A stretch of 7,929 bases of DNA from an uncultured Eubacterium sp. (GTDB lineage: Bacteria > Bacillota > Clostridia > Peptostreptococcales > Anaerovoracaceae), in contig URXI01000203.1 in NCBI GenBank assembly GCA_900551775.1, positions 1 to 7,929 of the forward strand, given 5' to 3'. Below are positions 1 to 5,667 of this stretch, in pieces; the first letter of the stretch is position 1; every line of letters begins with the position of its first letter. A program made the position numbers and the translations under genes. The notes under the pieces were generated by a model. That model had not been told where the DNA came from. It searched no databases and saw only the letters and a list, made by a program, of their open reading frames with translations.

Positions 1-22
1 TGTTTTTGAAATTTTTTTGCTC

Positions 23-237
23 ATTTGACATAAGGTCTTGTACTGGATACCCCAGGCCGGGCGATATTATGCCCCTGCAAAAGTGAAATCATCTGCTTTC
101 TCGTGTAGAAACCGCACCTCCGGTTATTTCTCCATGGCCTCCGGGACTTTTTTTGACAATGAATTTTCCCGGGAAGTAACCGGGATAGAAAACTTTTCCA
201 CTACAGATAAGATTTGCAAAAGAACTTTATGTCAAAT
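23..237. repeat. Nested inverted-repeat element, possible MITE or structured RNA
   Basis: ATTTGACATAAGGTCTT at 23-39 is repeated in inverted form at 220-237 (AAGAACTTTATGTCAAAT), with one mismatch and one inserted base. Inside lie further pairings. CCGGTTATTTC (120-130) matches the inverse of 173-183 in 10 of 11 positions. CCGGGA (141-146) pairs with TCCCGG (167-172). GGGC and GCCC make a small hairpin near 60-75. Outer ends plus inner stems resemble either a miniature transposable element or a branched RNA fold. No target-site duplication is visible and no transposase frame is present. The identity is unknown. Confidence 0.4.
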
Positions 238-251
238 TGGATAAACGGTAC

Positions 252-337
252 GCAAAAACATAAACACACCGTGGAGAGGTATGACTTCACCCCTCAAAAA
301 TTACAAATGAAGGCGACAGATGTGTTCATGCGTTTGC
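252..337. repeat. Imperfect 17-bp inverted repeat
   Basis: The arm at 252-268 (GCAAAAACATAAACACA) matches the reverse complement of 321-337 (GCAAACGCATGAACACA) in 14 of 17 positions, with 52 bp between the arms. It lies just beyond the nested repeat at 23-237 and is another sign that this flank is element debris. It has no T tract, so it is unlikely to be an intrinsic terminator. Confidence 0.35.
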
Positions 338-441
338 CGTGCCTTAGCCGCGCAATGGCCTTGCTTTTCACTTATAAGACTCGCCATTTCTGAATGCGTT
401 TCAAAGAATTCAATCTTTGCTACCATTATTCACATTTGGTA

Positions 442-921
442 TCAGAATTGATTCCACTCCTTGCTAGCTAATCGCTGCATCTCGGATAACTCTGTCCTAC
501 TCTTTTTCAAAAGTGACTTGATATGCGCTTCATCAGGTAGGGCATAATTCAAATCCTCATGACGAAGATAGTTCAAGTCTTCATCTACATAAAATCTGTA
601 TGTAACATTTTTCTTCCTATCCTCCGCACTGATTCCATATTCTGCAGAGCGCATGAACAGCGATGGCCATATAATGATAGAAAGATCATCATTATTCGTC
701 ACGGCAAAATTGCCTGTTAGCCTCAGATACGATGGACAGTCTACGGTATAGGTATAATCCTTTTCGCTTTTAAAATAGTTGATAGGCGATTTCGCATACC
801 CATCAGAATATTTGTAGTAGCTGTAGTAGTTGATACCCCAAACAATATTCCAAATAAGAAATATGCTGATCAATAATAACAGCATATATCTAGACTTTTT
901 ACCTTTCAGCAGCTTTTTCAT
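442..921 (-). CDS. Uncharacterised single-helix membrane protein of bacteriocin operon
   Basis: I do not recognise a family for this 159-residue protein. A basic N-terminus (KKLLKGKKSR) precedes one hydrophobic helix at about residues 12-30. The remaining ~130 residues should therefore lie outside the membrane. That part is rich in Tyr, Asp and Asn, contains one Cys (62), and ends in a charged, probably helical segment (about 131-157). The start is well supported: its ATG overlaps the TGA of the ABC gene (ATGA, 918-921), and a strong GAGGAGGG site lies at 932-939. Being last and translationally coupled in the bacteriocin operon suggests a role in immunity or export with the ABC pair, perhaps as an extracellular sensor or decoy for the bacteriocin. 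That is inference from position only. Confidence 0.8.
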   Translation of the reverse strand: MKKLLKGKKSRYMLLLLISIFLIWNIVWGINYYSYYKYSDGYAKSPINYFKSEKDYTYTVDCPSYLRLTGNFAVTNNDDLSIIIWPSLFMRSAEYGISAEDRKKNVTYRFYVDEDLNYLRHEDLNYALPDEAHIKSLLKKSRTELSEMQRLASKEWNQF

Positions 922-1526
922 AGTTCAATTACCCTCCTCGCCATTTGTCTGATCTGTTCATCATGGGTGACCAGAATGACGGTCTTCCCTCTCTGGTTCA
1001 GGTCGCTCAGGATGTCCATGACCATCTCTGCATTCCTCTTATCCAGTGACCCTGTCGGCTCATCAGCCAAAATGATGTTGCATTTTTTCAGAAAAAGTCG
1101 CGCCAAAGCGATGCGCTGCTGCTCTCCGCCGGACAGTGTATAGACCCTGCTGTGGAACTTCTCCTGCAGTCCCACTTTTTCCAAAGCCTCCATAATGCTA
1201 AATCCCGTCCGATTCTGTTTAGAGACAAGCTCCAGATTCTGTTCTACCGTCTTGTTTTCAATCAGAGCAAAATTCTGAAAGAGGAACCCGACTTCGGTAC
1301 GGAAATACTGAAGCCTCTGCCTGTTGGTCTTGTACCCCATGCCGTTGATCAGCAGTTCTCCACCATCCAGTGGTTCGAGAAGCCCGATGATGTTCAACAA
1401 AGTGGTCTTCCCCGCCCCGCTGACGCCGGAAAAGCAGACAAACTCTCCGTCTTCAATGGAAAAATCGAACCCGTCGAACAATACCTGGCTGCCAAATTTC
1501 TTTATGATATTCTTCCCCTCGATCAT
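918..1526 (-). CDS. Bacteriocin-associated ABC transporter ATP-binding protein (lactococcin 972 group)
   Basis: This is a complete 202-residue ABC ATPase that would power the neighbouring membrane protein. Motifs in order are Walker A GVSGAGKTT (34-42), Q-loop FLFQN with Gln84, signature LSGGEQQR (131-138), Walker B IILADEP with Asp155-Glu156 (151-157), D-loop SLDKRN (160-165) and the H-loop histidine His188 in VTHD. It is short for the LolD/MacB-like class and resembles the compact ATPases found beside lactococcin 972-type bacteriocins. The FQNFALIENKTVEQNL stretch after the Q-loop is typical of that group. The ATG overlaps the permease stop (ATGA, 1523-1526), is preceded by AAAGGGG, and the gene ends in another ATGA overlap, so three genes are translationally coupled. 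The likely role is immunity and/or peptide handling at the membrane; which one is not shown by the sequence. Confidence 0.93.
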   Translation of the reverse strand: MIEGKNIIKKFGSQVLFDGFDFSIEDGEFVCFSGVSGAGKTTLLNIIGLLEPLDGGELLINGMGYKTNRQRLQYFRTEVGFLFQNFALIENKTVEQNLELVSKQNRTGFSIMEALEKVGLQEKFHSRVYTLSGGEQQRIALARLFLKKCNIILADEPTGSLDKRNAEMVMDILSDLNQRGKTVILVTHDEQIRQMARRVIEL

Positions 1527-3499
1527 ATCTTTTCCCCTTTCAGAATAGATGCTATGGTTCTTTTCTCAATCTTCTTTGCCCGCCAGAGGATGTACACCAG
1601 TTCCAGGAACAGCAGAAGCAGACCTGCTAAAACCAGCGGTACGCCGCCCGGCATTTCTAAGATGTTACTGAGGATCAGCGCTGTCAGGATACCGACAAGA
1701 GAACTGAGAACGGTTGTTTTCAAAATACGTCTGTTTCTGTTTAGCAGCGTATATCCGTGGATCTTCTTTAAGGCCATCTCTACTGCGTTGAACTGGTATT
1801 CCAAGCGGATGATGAACATGATCAGCGCCATTTCAAGGAGCAGAAGCATGATGGAGAGAACCATCAACATCCTCATATTTCGTGATGCCATGTCCCAACT
1901 GTGGTTATAAATGTCCAGGACATTGGACTTCGATATAATCTGATCTTCAAGCTGGAATTCCCTAATAAAGGACTCCCATTCTTGTGTCGATATATCATAC
2001 ATAGTATCAAAAGTATAGTACCAATGATATCCCGTCAAATCCTTATTCATCCGAAAAATGGTATTGTTAAATAAAATAATGGGGTTCTCATATTGTACTG
2101 TCTCATATTCATTATAACGGTGTATGGCCGTTAGGGTAATGTCGCCATTGTAGGTTATAATTTCAGCCTCCCCATATTCACTATCATCAAAATATAGTTC
2201 AGCCAATGTTCTAGCATATGGATACTCCTTTGATTCCTTAGAAATAGACGATGGCATCAGAATATAGATTTGCTCTTTAACGACTGCACTGGTTGCTTCT
2301 TTTATAGATGGGCACTGCCTCTTTATTTCTTCCAAAGCCTTCACATTATTCAATACCACCGGATAAGTTTCTCCTAAGTTTCCAGTTAAATCCGCATAAA
2401 TCAATGCCTTATTTTGGAATCGCTGGTAAAATTCATGATTCATGGCTGTATTATCATCATCTGATTTTCCCAGACGATTGTCCAACTTATATTCAGTATG
2501 ACAATAGCTATAGTCTTCATGCGCCTCAAAGAAATCTTTCTGTTGATAAAGATTGTATGCATCTATGATGATTACCACATTCCCTGCCAGAATCAGTGTA
2601 ACAAGAACCGTTGTCACAACTTTCAGCAGATAGCTTGCCCGAAGAAGTCCCCGCCCGTCATGTCCTCCCGCAATGTCTTTCTTATAGTCGACACGTAGGA
2701 TTAGTGCGTTGAGCAGGACATTGGCAGCCAGGAATATACATAGGAGCAGGAAGATGGCGGACATTCTGAACTTCACGTTGGTGAAAGGCTGCAGCAGTTG
2801 GGGCAGCAACAGAAAAAGTACAGAAAAGCACGCTGTGTCAACAAATGTATTTTTTGCAAACAACCTTGTCAGGCTCTCTCCTAATATGATGCGGACCATG
2901 GTCTCCTTCCTGTAGTACAGGATGCTGTAAAGCGTCGCCATCAGCATCAGTCCAAAGATGATCCCCCACACGGACAATAGATTAAGCCAGGTCTCCCGTT
3001 CAGAGCCCATCAGTTTTGGGAAGCCTCCGCTGTACTGGTCAATTAAATCCGCCTTAAAGGAGCGGATATCTTCTAGTTTAGCCTCATCCCCTACGAAATA
3101 GTAGGTGTCGAACTTCGTGATGTTCTTCACATCTTTGAAAGCCTCACAATGCACTACAGCCTCCCCAAAGAAGAGGCTTTGATGCTTCCCCTCTTTGATT
3201 CCCATGGAAGCCAAATGCTGCAATGCACCTTTTGTTCCATATATGGTTGTCTCTGTTTCATATGACGAGTGGATATCTTGATCAACTACAAAGAAATCTA
3301 CATCGTGTTTCTCTCCAGTTTTCACAAAGTCCTTGATAATTTGGTTGTCTGATACCTCTTTTGTTGGAATATCTGTATAGAAGTTCGCCTGATAACAGCT
3401 ATCCTGAAAATTGTCCAAATAGAGCATATAAAGTTCCCCGTTAAATAGAAAACCTATTAAAAGTAGTAAAACAAAGATTATCAGTTTTATTTTTTGCAT
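1523..3499 (-). CDS. Bacteriocin-associated integral membrane protein (lactococcin 972 immunity/export permease)
   Basis: This 658-residue protein matches the bacteriocin-associated integral membrane family (DUF1430-like, often called 7TM immunity protein) in length, layout and context. Hydrophobic helices lie at about 5-25, 173-195, 217-239, 247-268, 291-313, 544-566, 594-614 and 617-639. They leave two large outside domains, about 26-172 and 314-543. This is the FtsX/MacB-like plan, and the charged stretch EMALKKIHGY (574-583) before helix 7 and the C-terminal ILKGE fit that class. With the ABC ATPase encoded next to it, it should form the membrane complex that protects the producer from, or exports, the bacteriocin. 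The ATG at 3499 has AAAGGA (3507-3512) 7 nt upstream. Another ATG four bases upstream is out of frame and only 3 nt from that site. Base composition is uneven along the gene: the outer domain coded around 2000-2580 is clearly more AT-rich than the helix bundles. Confidence 0.9.
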   Translation of the reverse strand: MQKIKLIIFVLLLLIGFLFNGELYMLYLDNFQDSCYQANFYTDIPTKEVSDNQIIKDFVKTGEKHDVDFFVVDQDIHSSYETETTIYGTKGALQHLASMGIKEGKHQSLFFGEAVVHCEAFKDVKNITKFDTYYFVGDEAKLEDIRSFKADLIDQYSGGFPKLMGSERETWLNLLSVWGIIFGLMLMATLYSILYYRKETMVRIILGESLTRLFAKNTFVDTACFSVLFLLLPQLLQPFTNVKFRMSAIFLLLCIFLAANVLLNALILRVDYKKDIAGGHDGRGLLRASYLLKVVTTVLVTLILAGNVVIIIDAYNLYQQKDFFEAHEDYSYCHTEYKLDNRLGKSDDDNTAMNHEFYQRFQNKALIYADLTGNLGETYPVVLNNVKALEEIKRQCPSIKEATSAVVKEQIYILMPSSISKESKEYPYARTLAELYFDDSEYGEAEIITYNGDITLTAIHRYNEYETVQYENPIILFNNTIFRMNKDLTGYHWYYTFDTMYDISTQEWESFIREFQLEDQIISKSNVLDIYNHSWDMASRNMRMLMVLSIMLLLLEMALIMFIIRLEYQFNAVEMALKKIHGYTLLNRNRRILKTTVLSSLVGILTALILSNILEMPGGVPLVLAGLLLLFLELVYILWRAKKIEKRTIASILKGEKI

Positions 3500-3534
3500 A
3501 CATAGTTCCTTTTACTTATATTATATAGGGTACC

Positions 3535-3579
3535 AAAAGACTACCCATAAGAAATGTTAATGAATTCTTACAGGTAGTC
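3535..3579 (-). terminator. Leaky intrinsic terminator after the bacteriocin gene
   Basis: Read on the minus strand, GACTACCTGTAAGAA (3579-3565) pairs over 15 bp with TTCTTATGGGTAGTC (3553-3539). Thirteen pairs are Watson-Crick and two are G-U wobbles, around an 11-nt loop. TTTT (3538-3535) follows, then GG. The stem is long but modest in GC and the T tract is short, so termination should be partial. Placed between the bacteriocin gene and its permease/ABC genes, it would give more bacteriocin mRNA than transporter mRNA and could protect the 3' end of the short transcript. Confidence 0.6.
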
Positions 3580-3611
3580 ATATGGGGTAATTTAGTTCTT
3601 ACCCCACATAT
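3580..3611 (-). repeat. Second hairpin, spanning the bacteriocin stop codon
   Basis: ATATGGGGTAA (3580-3590) pairs with 3599-3611. Eleven pairs form, with a 2-nt bulge (3605-3606) and an 8-nt loop (3591-3598) that contains the TAA stop codon of the bacteriocin gene. It abuts the terminator-like hairpin at 3539-3579 directly, so the transcript ends in two tandem stem-loops. A role in mRNA stability or coupling is possible but not shown. Confidence 0.45.
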
Positions 3612-3960
3612 TCTTATATGTAACGCTGCTGCCCTTGTGAGTTACTTCTATTTCAGACCACACGTTTGCGCTTTTGTAGTTATCTTCATGCGTGCCATTT
3701 CCATTAACAATCCTTGCAAAATGGAAATTTCCATCTGTATAGGCGTACGCAGTGTCTTCATTTATTAAAAACGTATTGAACCCATAGGTTAAGACACATT
3801 TGTATCCGTTGTATGTCTTAGTTTTAGTCTCACTCCAATCTTTGCTAAACGTATGGCTGCCATTTGTATAAGATTGTGCTGTAGTTGCTGCCATTGCCAC
3901 TGTAGTAAACGACAAAGTGATAAGCATCACAATACTGAGAATCATAATTGCTTTCTTTAT
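3592..3960 (-). CDS. Lactococcin 972-like secreted bacteriocin precursor
   Basis: The C-terminal part matches lactococcin 972: HFARIVNGNGTHEDNYKSAN, then VWSEIEV, then YKNMW near the end, against the family pattern H.A.VVN....A.VW..A.V...Y.N.W. Lactococcin 972 binds lipid II and blocks septum formation. The N-terminus is a Sec signal peptide: KKAI, a hydrophobic run of ILSIVMLITLSF, then AMA before the predicted cut. The mature chain is about 98 residues, longer than the 66 of lactococcin 972, with an added N-terminal part and one Cys. Start choice is difficult. AGAAAGGA (3967-3974) is ideally placed 6 nt before an ATA codon at 3960 that would begin M-KKAI. The first in-frame ATG (3945) is 21 nt from that site and would remove the basic residues. 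A TTG at 3987 has no ribosome site. I give the ATA start. Neighbouring permease and ABC genes support the call. Confidence 0.82.
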   Translation of the reverse strand: MKKAIMILSIVMLITLSFTTVAMAATTAQSYTNGSHTFSKDWSETKTKTYNGYKCVLTYGFNTFLINEDTAYAYTDGNFHFARIVNGNGTHEDNYKSANVWSEIEVTHKGSSVTYKNMWGKN

Positions 3961-3966
3961 GTTTTT

Positions 3967-3974
3967 TCCTTTCT
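3967..3974 (-). promoter_or_regulatory. Ribosome binding site aimed at an ATA codon
   Basis: AGAAAGGA on the minus strand ends 6 nt upstream of ATA-AAG-AAA-GCA (3960 downwards). It is the only good Shine-Dalgarno match near the bacteriocin start. It is too far (21 nt) from the first ATG at 3945 and lies downstream of the alternative TTG at 3987, so it decides in favour of ATA, or of an ATG lost by one G-to-A change. Confidence 0.65.
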
Positions 3975-3986
3975 GGTTAAGTACCA

Positions 3987-4013
3987 ATCAATAATAAAAT
4001 AATCACTATTGAT
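3987..4013 (-). repeat. AT-rich hairpin in the agrB-bacteriocin gap
   Basis: ATCAATA (3987-3993) and TATTGAT (4007-4013) form a perfect 7-bp inverted repeat with a 13-nt loop. It lies in the 97-nt stretch between agrB and the bacteriocin ribosome site. It has no T tract and a weak A/T stem, so read-through from agrDB into the bacteriocin gene should not be blocked. I see no convincing promoter in this gap and no copy of the LytTR repeat found upstream of agrD. Confidence 0.3.
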
Positions 4014-4075
4014 AAATTAATTTGTGTTCTCCAAATTTTCTATGCTCTATAACCCATCACCCCCCTTATGCTAAT

Positions 4076-4648
4076 TCATGATTTTCTTGAAAACCAGTTG
4101 TTGTTACTAATCATCATGACTAATAGGAAAATCACCGCTACCAATATACAAATGAGTGCTTGTTCTACATCGGCTATTTCCAGTAGCAATGATATGCCAA
4201 TCCAGACCCCGATTCGCTGTCCTACTTTTCTTTTATACGTCTTTCGTTCTCCCTCTGTGAGTGGTTTGTTCACATGCTCTGAAGGAGACAAGACGAAGAT
4301 ACAGCCGCCAACAATCGTAATGCATATCATCGTTACATAGTCTGGCAACGAGATCCAGTCTATCAAAAGCAGTGCTGCGACCACCATCATGAAGGATAAG
4401 ATATAGCAACGAAACTGGGTTGGCGCATGATATCCCCCTGCATACACCCTCAATGTCATATAAGCAACCGTAAACAAAACAACTTGCCACACCATGCCCA
4501 AGGTTAATCCAATTATCAATATCCCCAAACCGCTGCAAATCTGAGAGAATATTTCTTTTATGCCTAATATGTATATTGGCTTGTCCTCCCGCTGAATAAT
4601 ATTTTCTTTCAGCATCAGATCTGCAAGATAAGTTGAAATGTTAAACAT
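4076..4648 (-). CDS. agrB: AgrB-family autoinducer-processing membrane protease
   Basis: This 190-residue polytopic membrane cysteine protease should cut AgrD at its C-terminal side and close the thiolactone ring. The catalytic pair is visible in GGYHAPTQFRCYILSF, with His74 and Cys81 seven residues apart as in AgrB proteins. The downstream block SPSEHVNKPLTEGE (121-134), followed by a Tyr-Lys-Arg-Lys run, is the second conserved AgrB signature. Hydrophobic helices lie at about 37-58, 82-98, 103-121, 146-157 and 165-180. Length is normal for the family. The ATG at 4648 overlaps the last 8 nt of agrD and has no strong ribosome site of its own (only AAGCTG-like sequence upstream), so translation is probably coupled to agrD. 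The order agrD-agrB is the reverse of the staphylococcal agrBD order. Confidence 0.94.
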   Translation of the reverse strand: MFNISTYLADLMLKENIIQREDKPIYILGIKEIFSQICSGLGILIIGLTLGMVWQVVLFTVAYMTLRVYAGGYHAPTQFRCYILSFMMVVAALLLIDWISLPDYVTMICITIVGGCIFVLSPSEHVNKPLTEGERKTYKRKVGQRIGVWIGISLLLEIADVEQALICILVAVIFLLVMMISNNNWFSRKS

Positions 4649-4787
4649 GTTTTTTCAGCTTATCGCACTCTTTTGGCATAACTGGTTGATACCCAATTCC
4701 TCGGCATGTTGCATTAACTCTTGACGCGGTGACGGTATATGCGAGTTTAGCTACTTTCTCCAATACGTTTTTCTTTACCTTGTTCAT
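4641..4787 (-). CDS. agrD: AgrD-type cyclic autoinducer precursor
   Basis: This is a 48-residue precursor with the three AgrD parts. A basic, probably amphipathic N-terminus (1-20, MNKVKKNVLEKVAKLAY) is followed by the signal core NATCRGIG (25-32) and the recognition tail YQPVMPKECDKLKK (33-46). By analogy with clostridial AgrD, where the ring ends just before a His/Tyr-Gln-Pro element, the ring is likely Cys28 to Gly32 or Tyr33. The ring lacks the bulky hydrophobic pair usual in these peptides. The ATG at 4787 is chosen because GGAGGG (4795-4800) lies 7 nt upstream. An open extension to 4895 has no ribosome site and would run through the promoter and regulator repeats. It overlaps agrB by 8 nt and starts the minus-strand operon. 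Confidence 0.88.
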   Translation of the reverse strand: MNKVKKNVLEKVAKLAYTVTASRVNATCRGIGYQPVMPKECDKLKKHV

Positions 4788-4819
4788 CTTCACGCCCTCC
4801 GTTTTTCTGAATTTCTTTG

Positions 4820-4848
4820 ATTTTACCACAAAAAAAACAATTTTTATA
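4820..4848 (-). promoter_or_regulatory. Activator-type promoter for agrDB and bacteriocin operon
   Basis: On the minus strand, TAAAAT (4825-4820) makes a good -10. Seventeen bases upstream the -35 position reads TATAAA (4848-4843), a poor match to TTGACA. The LytTR direct repeats end 2 bp upstream of that -35, the arrangement expected of a promoter that needs a bound activator. Transcription would begin near 4813, about 25 nt before the agrD ATG. Confidence 0.55.
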
Positions 4849-4850
4849 GG

Positions 4851-4884
4851 ATTGTAATGAAACGCCTCTTTATTGTAACGAAAC
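4851..4884. promoter_or_regulatory. Direct repeats fitting a LytTR regulator binding site
   Basis: ATTGTAATGAAAC (4851-4863) and ATTGTAACGAAAC (4872-4884) differ at one base and start 21 bp apart, two helical turns. LytTR regulators such as AgrA and PlnC bind paired ~9-bp direct repeats separated by 12-13 bp, so the geometry fits. Read toward agrD the unit is GTTTCRTTACAAT. The repeats are 2 bp from the agrD -35 and 6 bp from the -35 proposed for the regulator/kinase pair, so one site could serve both directions. Confidence 0.68.
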
Positions 4885-4890
4885 CTACAA

Positions 4891-4919
4891 TTCACATTTT
4901 AGCTATGTTATGTTAAAAT
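4891..4919 (+). promoter_or_regulatory. Promoter for the regulator-kinase pair
   Basis: TTCACA (4891-4896, five of six bases of TTGACA) and TAAAAT (4914-4919, five of six of TATAAT) are 17 bp apart. This is a stronger core than the divergent agrD promoter and fits basal expression of the sensing genes. The start point would be near 4926, giving a very short leader in which the AAAGGAGAG ribosome site (4926-4934) begins almost at once. Confidence 0.55.
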
Positions 4920-4941
4920 GAAGTAAAAGGAGAGAAAATCT

Positions 4942-5667
4942 ATGTTTAAGATTGCAGTCTGTGATGACGAAGAAAGAATATGTGATTCTATAGACCAGAT
5001 TCTGTTTGATTACAGTCAGGAAAATAAAATAAAGTTAGATGTTGACCTCTACTTCGATGGGGAATCTCTTTGCGATGCGCTCCGCGCTGGCGAAATCTTT
5101 CATCTGATTTTTTTGGATATTGAAATGGGTACTATCAGTGGAATCGATATCGGCAAAGAATTACGTGTTAATCTGAAGAACTACAATACAGAGCTTGTCT
5201 ACGTTTCCGGGAAACCTGAATATTCAAGGGAACTCCTAGCCATGCGGCCCCTTGATTTTATCGATAAACCCATTTGTGTAAACGAAGTTATTCGACTTCT
5301 TGAGCTAGCCATGTCCTTGTTTTCTGAGGAGAGTGGCTTTTTCCACTTCCCTAACAACGGACAAACTGAGCGGGTAACCTATAACAAAATCCTATATTTT
5401 GAGAAGGCATTGAGAAAGGTAGAAATCCATACTAATGATACAATTTTGGAATTTTACGCAAAATTTATCGATTTTTCTGAGGATTTGCCAGGACATTTTG
5501 TACAAATCAGCCGATCCTTCCTTGTTAATTTACGACGTATCCATTCCTATGGAAGCAAATCTATCACCATGGACAATGGAGTCGTCATCAGCATTGGGGA
5601 TCAATTTAGAGAATCATTTGTGAAAGCACAGCAAATGGAGCTTGCAAAGCGAGGGATGATAGAATGA
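4942..5667 (+). CDS. agrA: AgrA-type LytTR response regulator
   Basis: This 241-residue transcription regulator has an N-terminal receiver domain and a C-terminal LytTR DNA-binding domain. In the receiver (about 1-125), the acidic pocket is Asp8-Asp9-Glu10 (CDDEE), the phosphoacceptor is Asp59 in LIFLDIEM, and the conserved lysine is Lys109 in DKP. The LytTR domain (about 135-235) shows the family core FVQISRSFLVNLRRI (187-201) and later ISIGDQFRESF. Phosphorylation by the following kinase should let it bind paired direct repeats such as those at 4851-4884. The ATG at 4942 is preceded by AGGAG (4928-4932). It is divergent from agrD and overlaps the kinase start by 4 nt (ATGA). Regulator before kinase is the reverse of the staphylococcal agrCA order. 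Assignment to the agr system rests on domains plus location. Confidence 0.92.
   Translation: MFKIAVCDDEERICDSIDQILFDYSQENKIKLDVDLYFDGESLCDALRAGEIFHLIFLDIEMGTISGIDIGKELRVNLKNYNTELVYVSGKPEYSRELLAMRPLDFIDKPICVNEVIRLLELAMSLFSEESGFFHFPNNGQTERVTYNKILYFEKALRKVEIHTNDTILEFYAKFIDFSEDLPGHFVQISRSFLVNLRRIHSYGSKSITMDNGVVISIGDQFRESFVKAQQMELAKRGMIE

Larger units (their letters stand above)
1..441. other. Left flank without a convincing gene
   Basis: I see no gene I would defend here. A plus-strand frame of 68 codons (38-244), a plus-strand frame of 54 codons (229-393) and a minus-strand frame of 41 codons (301-426) are open, but none has a Shine-Dalgarno site or a recognisable domain. The stretch does contain nested inverted repeats, listed separately, and may be the remains of a mobile element. 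Downstream of the last minus-strand gene there is a weak hairpin (402-407 with 414-419), but no T tract follows it on the minus strand, so I see no clear terminator for the bacteriocin operon. Confidence 0.5.

Noticed and set aside
38..244. Plus-strand frame of 68 codons in the left flank
   Set aside because: No ribosome site, no domain, and it overlaps the nested inverted repeats almost exactly.
229..393. Plus-strand frame of 54 codons starting inside the inverted repeat
   Set aside because: Protein-like in places (VERYDFTPQKLQMKATDVF), but there is no ribosome site and no family I can name.
402..419. Hairpin after the last operon gene as a terminator
   Set aside because: A 6-bp weak stem with no T tract on the minus strand.
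1152..1910. Long plus-strand open frame of 252 codons
   Set aside because: It lies antisense to the well-supported ABC ATPase and permease genes, has no ribosome site and no recognisable domain; it is a shadow of their codon use.
3513..3548. Possible separate promoter for the permease/ABC genes (TATAAT at 3525-3520, minus strand)
   Set aside because: The -35 position reads ATGGGT, the start point would leave almost no leader, and the bases lie beside the terminator hairpin; at best a weak secondary promoter.
4233..4538. Minus-strand 101-codon frame inside agrB
   Set aside because: Out of frame with agrB, whose catalytic and signature motifs are clear; it carries no domain of its own.
4641..4895. 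Longer 84-codon version of agrD
   Set aside because: The extension has no ribosome site and runs through the -10, -35 and direct repeats of the agrD promoter; GGAGGG before 4787 fixes the shorter start.
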